Position numbers and translations under genes: made by a program. Below are positions 6,041 through 8,365 of a stretch of 8,365 nucleotides of DNA, in pieces; within the stretch, counting starts at the first letter, position 1; every line of letters starts with the position of its first letter. The stretch comes from an uncultured Butyrivibrio sp. (lineage in GTDB: Bacteria; Bacillota; Clostridia; Lachnospirales; Lachnospiraceae), in contig CAMVRW010000097.1 of NCBI GenBank assembly GCA_947169985.1, positions 1 through 8,365 on the forward strand. The letters run 5' to 3'. The notes under the pieces are model-generated. The model was not told where the DNA came from. It saw only the letters and a program-made list of their open reading frames with translations, and made no database searches.

Positions 6041-7380
6041 AAAACATTTCGGCAATAGAGACCCATCAGGCCGGTGGAAAATTCTGGAGCTGTGACAACA
6101 GCTATAAGGATCTTGGACCTGCCGGAGAGATGAAGGTCCTGGTAGTTTTTCCCGATGAGAAGGAGACTACCATTCGGGGATTTGGAGGTGCTTTTACAGA
6201 GGCTGCCGCCCATACCTACAAGAACCTGAGCGAAGAAGCAGGAAAAAGACTGATCAAAGACCTGTTCGGAGATGACGGTCTTCGTTACAATATCGGCCGT
6301 ATCCACATGAACAGCTGCGATTTTGCTCTGGGGAATTACACATACATTGAGGAAGGCGATGAAAGCCTTGAGACCTTCAATATAGAGCACGACGAAAAAG
6401 AGATCATTCCGATGATCAAAGAGGCTGAAAAAGAGCTGGGAAAGCCCTTAGTTCTTTTGATGGCACCCTGGTCACCACCGCCCTTCATGAAGACTAACGG
6501 GGAAATGAATCATGGAGGAAAGCTGAAGGAGGAGTATAAAGACCTCTGGGCCAGGTATTATGTAAGATTTATTGAGGAGTACAGGAAAAGAGGCATCGAG
6601 ATCTCTTTTACCTCCATTCAGAATGAGCCAAATGCAACCCAGACCTGGGATTCCTGCAGGTATGACGCCGATGAAGAGGCGGAGTTTGCGATAGACCATT
6701 TGGGACCGGCTCTGAAGGAAGCTGGGCTTACTGATGACGTTAAGATCCTGGTGTGGGATCACAACAAAGAGATAGCCTATGACAGATTCAGACAGATAAT
6801 GGCGAGAGACAGCGCAGATGAGTACATTTTTGGCTGCGCAGTTCACTGGTATACGGGAGATCACTTTGAGAACCTTCAGCTTATCAAAAAGCACTTCCCA
6901 GAAAAAGAAATATTCTTTACGGAGGGGTGTGTCGAGTATTCAAGGTTTGCTGTGGATGGAGATGTTCATAACGCTGAGATGTATGCCCACCAGATGCTGG
7001 GCAACCTCAAGGGCGGAATTAGTGCCATTTTCGACTGGAACCTTATGGTGGACTATCAAGGAGGCCCTAATCATGTGGGGAACTACTGTGATGCACCCAT
7101 AAAGGCCACTGAAGCAGGTGATGATTACGAGAAGAAACTTTCCTACTATTATATTGGACATTTTTCCAGATATATCAGGGAAGGGGCAAGACTTGTGTGG
7201 TCTTCATGTTACACGGATAAAGTTCAGTGTGCTTCCTTTGTCAATCCTGATGGGGAGAGGGTAATAGTTCTTTTGAATGAGTCAGAGGAGGATGTTCCAA
7301 TTACCATAAAAGAGGGTGAATCTTCAGTAATGGTTGAAGTAAAGGCACATTCGATTAAGACGGTTAGGTATTATACTTAA
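6037..7380 (+). CDS. Glycoside hydrolase family 30 (glucosylceramidase-like), cytoplasmic
   Basis: This is a retaining beta-glycosidase of 447 residues. The motif RGFGGAFTEAA (47-57) opens the (beta/alpha)8 barrel, and MAPWSPPPFMKTNG (142-155) resembles the conserved PWS-P-WMK region. The acid/base is Glu197 in SIQNEP and the nucleophile is Glu296 in FFTEGC, about 100 residues apart as in the family. Residues about 1-45 and 380-447 form the attached beta-sandwich. There is no signal peptide, so it acts in the cytoplasm on sugars brought in by the importer. Known GH30 activities include beta-glucosidase/glucosylceramidase, beta-xylosidase, beta-1,6-glucanase and beta-fucosidase; the sequence alone does not choose among them. 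The ATG overlaps the repressor stop by 4 bases (ATGA), so both are expressed from the operator-controlled promoter at 4942-4950. All catalytic residues are present. Confidence 0.92.
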   Translation: MKNISAIETHQAGGKFWSCDNSYKDLGPAGEMKVLVVFPDEKETTIRGFGGAFTEAAAHTYKNLSEEAGKRLIKDLFGDDGLRYNIGRIHMNSCDFALGNYTYIEEGDESLETFNIEHDEKEIIPMIKEAEKELGKPLVLLMAPWSPPPFMKTNGEMNHGGKLKEEYKDLWARYYVRFIEEYRKRGIEISFTSIQNEPNATQTWDSCRYDADEEAEFAIDHLGPALKEAGLTDDVKILVWDHNKEIAYDRFRQIMARDSADEYIFGCAVHWYTGDHFENLQLIKKHFPEKEIFFTEGCVEYSRFAVDGDVHNAEMYAHQMLGNLKGGISAIFDWNLMVDYQGGPNHVGNYCDAPIKATEAGDDYEKKLSYYYIGHFSRYIREGARLVWSSCYTDKVQCASFVNPDGERVIVLLNESEEDVPITIKEGESSVMVEVKAHSIKTVRYYT

Positions 7381-7407
7381 AAATAGGTTACATAAATCAT
7401 AATTTCA

Positions 7408-7436
7408 TTGACAAATTTAACTTAATCACTTAGAAT
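7408..7436 (+). promoter_or_regulatory. Strong sigma-A promoter before the PhnD-like gene
   Basis: A perfect -35 TTGACA (7408-7413), a 17-bp spacer and -10 TAGAAT (7431-7436, five of six) form the best promoter in the window. Transcription would start near 7442-7444. It points toward the terminator at 7461-7491 and the lipoprotein gene at 7535. Confidence 0.75.
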
Positions 7437-7460
7437 CTTGTCGTGTAGTTTGCAAGGATT

Positions 7461-7491
7461 ACCCATGTGTAATACACACATGGGTTTTTTT
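7461..7491 (+). terminator. Strong intrinsic terminator between GH30 and the PhnD-like gene
   Basis: ACCCATGTGT (7461-7470) and ACACATGGGT (7476-7485) pair over 10 perfect bases around a 5-base loop, followed by seven Ts (7485-7491). It ends transcripts from the lacI-GH30 operon. It also lies only about 20 bases after the predicted start of the next promoter, so it would stop that transcript too unless it is overcome. Confidence 0.9.
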
Positions 7492-7534
7492 GCGCGAAAA
7501 ATATTTAAAAAGCCTTTTTTTGGCAGGAGGAATT

Positions 7535-8365
7535 ATGAAGAGATTTTTTGCAACTATGATTGCAGGCGTTTCTTGCGTAGCAATGCTTGCAGGATGCGGC
7601 AATTCTGCATCAACAGAAACAGCAGTAGAGACTACTGCAACAGAAACTGCAGAGACAACAGCTGAGGCAACAACAGAAGCTGTAGAAGCTGCTGCAGAAA
7701 CAGTACAGATCGATAAGCTGACAATCGGTTTCGTACCTTCACGTGATCCTGATGAGATTGTAACAGCAACAGAGCCTCTTAAGGAGCTCCTTACAACAGA
7801 GCTTGCTGGTCTTGGATACGAGGTTGGTGAGGTTGATATCACTGTTGGAACAAGCTATGAGGCAGTAGGCGAGGGCCTTTCTGCTGGTACTATCGACGTT
7901 GGACTTATCCCTGGTGGTACATACGTACTTTACGAGGATGGTTGTGATGTTATCCTTACAGCAACAAGAGACGGTCTTTCAATCGAGAGCCCAGATCCTA
8001 AGACATGGAACGACAACAAGCCAACTGAGCCTACAGAGGACCAGGTAACATTCTACCGTGGACTTATCATTGCAGGTCCTTCAGAGGCTGGTCAGGCTAT
8101 CTCTGCTAAGGTTAACGCTGGTGAGGAGATCACATGGGAAGATCTTGATGGACTTAACTGGTCTGTTATGAACTCTTCATCTTCTGCTGGATATATCTAT
8201 CCTTCACTCTGGCTTCAGGAGAACTATGAGAAGCACATCACAGACCTTACACACGCTGTACAGGCTGATTCTTACGGTAACGCTTTTGCAAGACTTGCTT
8301 CAGGCCAGATCGACGTTCTTTGCTGCTATGCAGATGCAAGACGTGACAACGAGGAGAAGTGGACA
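7535..8365 (+). CDS. PhnD-type phosphate/phosphonate-family binding lipoprotein, 5' part (cut by window end)
   Basis: The open frame runs 277 codons to the window edge without a stop. Residues 1-20 are a lipoprotein signal peptide with lipobox LAGC and lipidated Cys21. Residues about 24-57 are a low-complexity Thr/Glu/Ala tether. The binding domain begins at KLTIGFVPSRDPDEI (61-75), and the sequence continues with GTIDVGLIPGGTYVLY (118-133), a Ser-rich SSSSAGYIYPSLWL stretch (213-226) that corresponds to the anion-binding region of PhnD-like proteins, and ASGQIDVLCCYADARRD (255-271). It would deliver a phosphate-like, phosphonate or other small oxyanion ligand to an ABC importer, whose genes should lie downstream. 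AGGAGG (7525-7530) precedes the ATG. Codons are strongly biased to GCT/GCA, ACA, CTT and GGT, suggesting high expression. It is separated from the sugar locus by a terminator and has its own promoter. Family is confident; the true ligand is not. Confidence 0.88.
   Translation, partial: MKRFFATMIAGVSCVAMLAGCGNSASTETAVETTATETAETTAEATTEAVEAAAETVQIDKLTIGFVPSRDPDEIVTATEPLKELLTTELAGLGYEVGEVDITVGTSYEAVGEGLSAGTIDVGLIPGGTYVLYEDGCDVILTATRDGLSIESPDPKTWNDNKPTEPTEDQVTFYRGLIIAGPSEAGQAISAKVNAGEEITWEDLDGLNWSVMNSSSSAGYIYPSLWLQENYEKHITDLTHAVQADSYGNAFARLASGQIDVLCCYADARRDNEEKWT

Noticed and set aside
5707..6390. Minus-strand ORF of 227 residues
   Set aside because: It is antisense to the lacI/GH30 junction, which is fully explained by conserved protein motifs on the plus strand.
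7438..7842. Plus-strand 75-residue ORF (7438-7665) and minus-strand 127-residue ORF (7459-7842)
   Set aside because: Both run through the terminator and the repetitive tether region of the PhnD-like gene; their Cys/Arg- or Ser/Val-rich composition is what frame-shifted ACA/GCA/GAA repeats produce.

Overview
The window looks like the chromosome of an anaerobic, Gram-positive, polysaccharide-degrading Firmicute, most likely a Lachnospiraceae member of the Butyrivibrio/Pseudobutyrivibrio type. This is inferred from the moderate base composition, the strong AGGAGG-type ribosome binding sites, the LplB/YtcP/LipO-type sugar importer with no ATPase gene of its own, and lipoproteins with Thr/Glu/Ala-rich tethers. 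No search could be run, so the taxon is an inference.

Layout. Positions 1-546 are the 3' part of a housekeeping ribulose-phosphate 3-epimerase gene (rpe), closed by a good intrinsic terminator (587-623). Positions 640-7380 form one self-contained glycan-uptake locus, all on the + strand: two carbohydrate ABC permeases (811-2238 and 2253-3179), a LipO-like sugar-binding lipoprotein (3256-4908), and a LacI-family repressor (5027-6040, TTG start) overlapping by 4 bp a cytoplasmic GH30 glycosidase (6037-7380). A consensus promoter (7408-7436) followed at once by a strong terminator (7461-7491) leads to the start of a PhnD-type phosphate/phosphonate-family binding lipoprotein (7535-8365, cut by the window end).

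How it works together. The same perfect 12-bp palindrome AAAAACGTTTTT occurs four times: twice before the permeases, once before the binding protein and once before the repressor gene. It does not turn up in the coding regions I read. Its central CG fits LacI/PurR/CcpA-type operators, so the simplest reading is that the local repressor controls all three transcription units, including its own. The imported glycan would be cut inside the cell by GH30, and the importer would borrow a shared MsmX-like ATPase encoded elsewhere. The exact sugar cannot be read from the sequence.

I see no mobile element, CRISPR array, tRNA or rRNA. I did not find a clearly new biological system. The best leads are the 180-residue extra membrane domain on the first permease, the four-operator circuit with a 28-bp inverted repeat at the repressor's own start of transcription, and the promoter-terminator leader before the PhnD-like gene.
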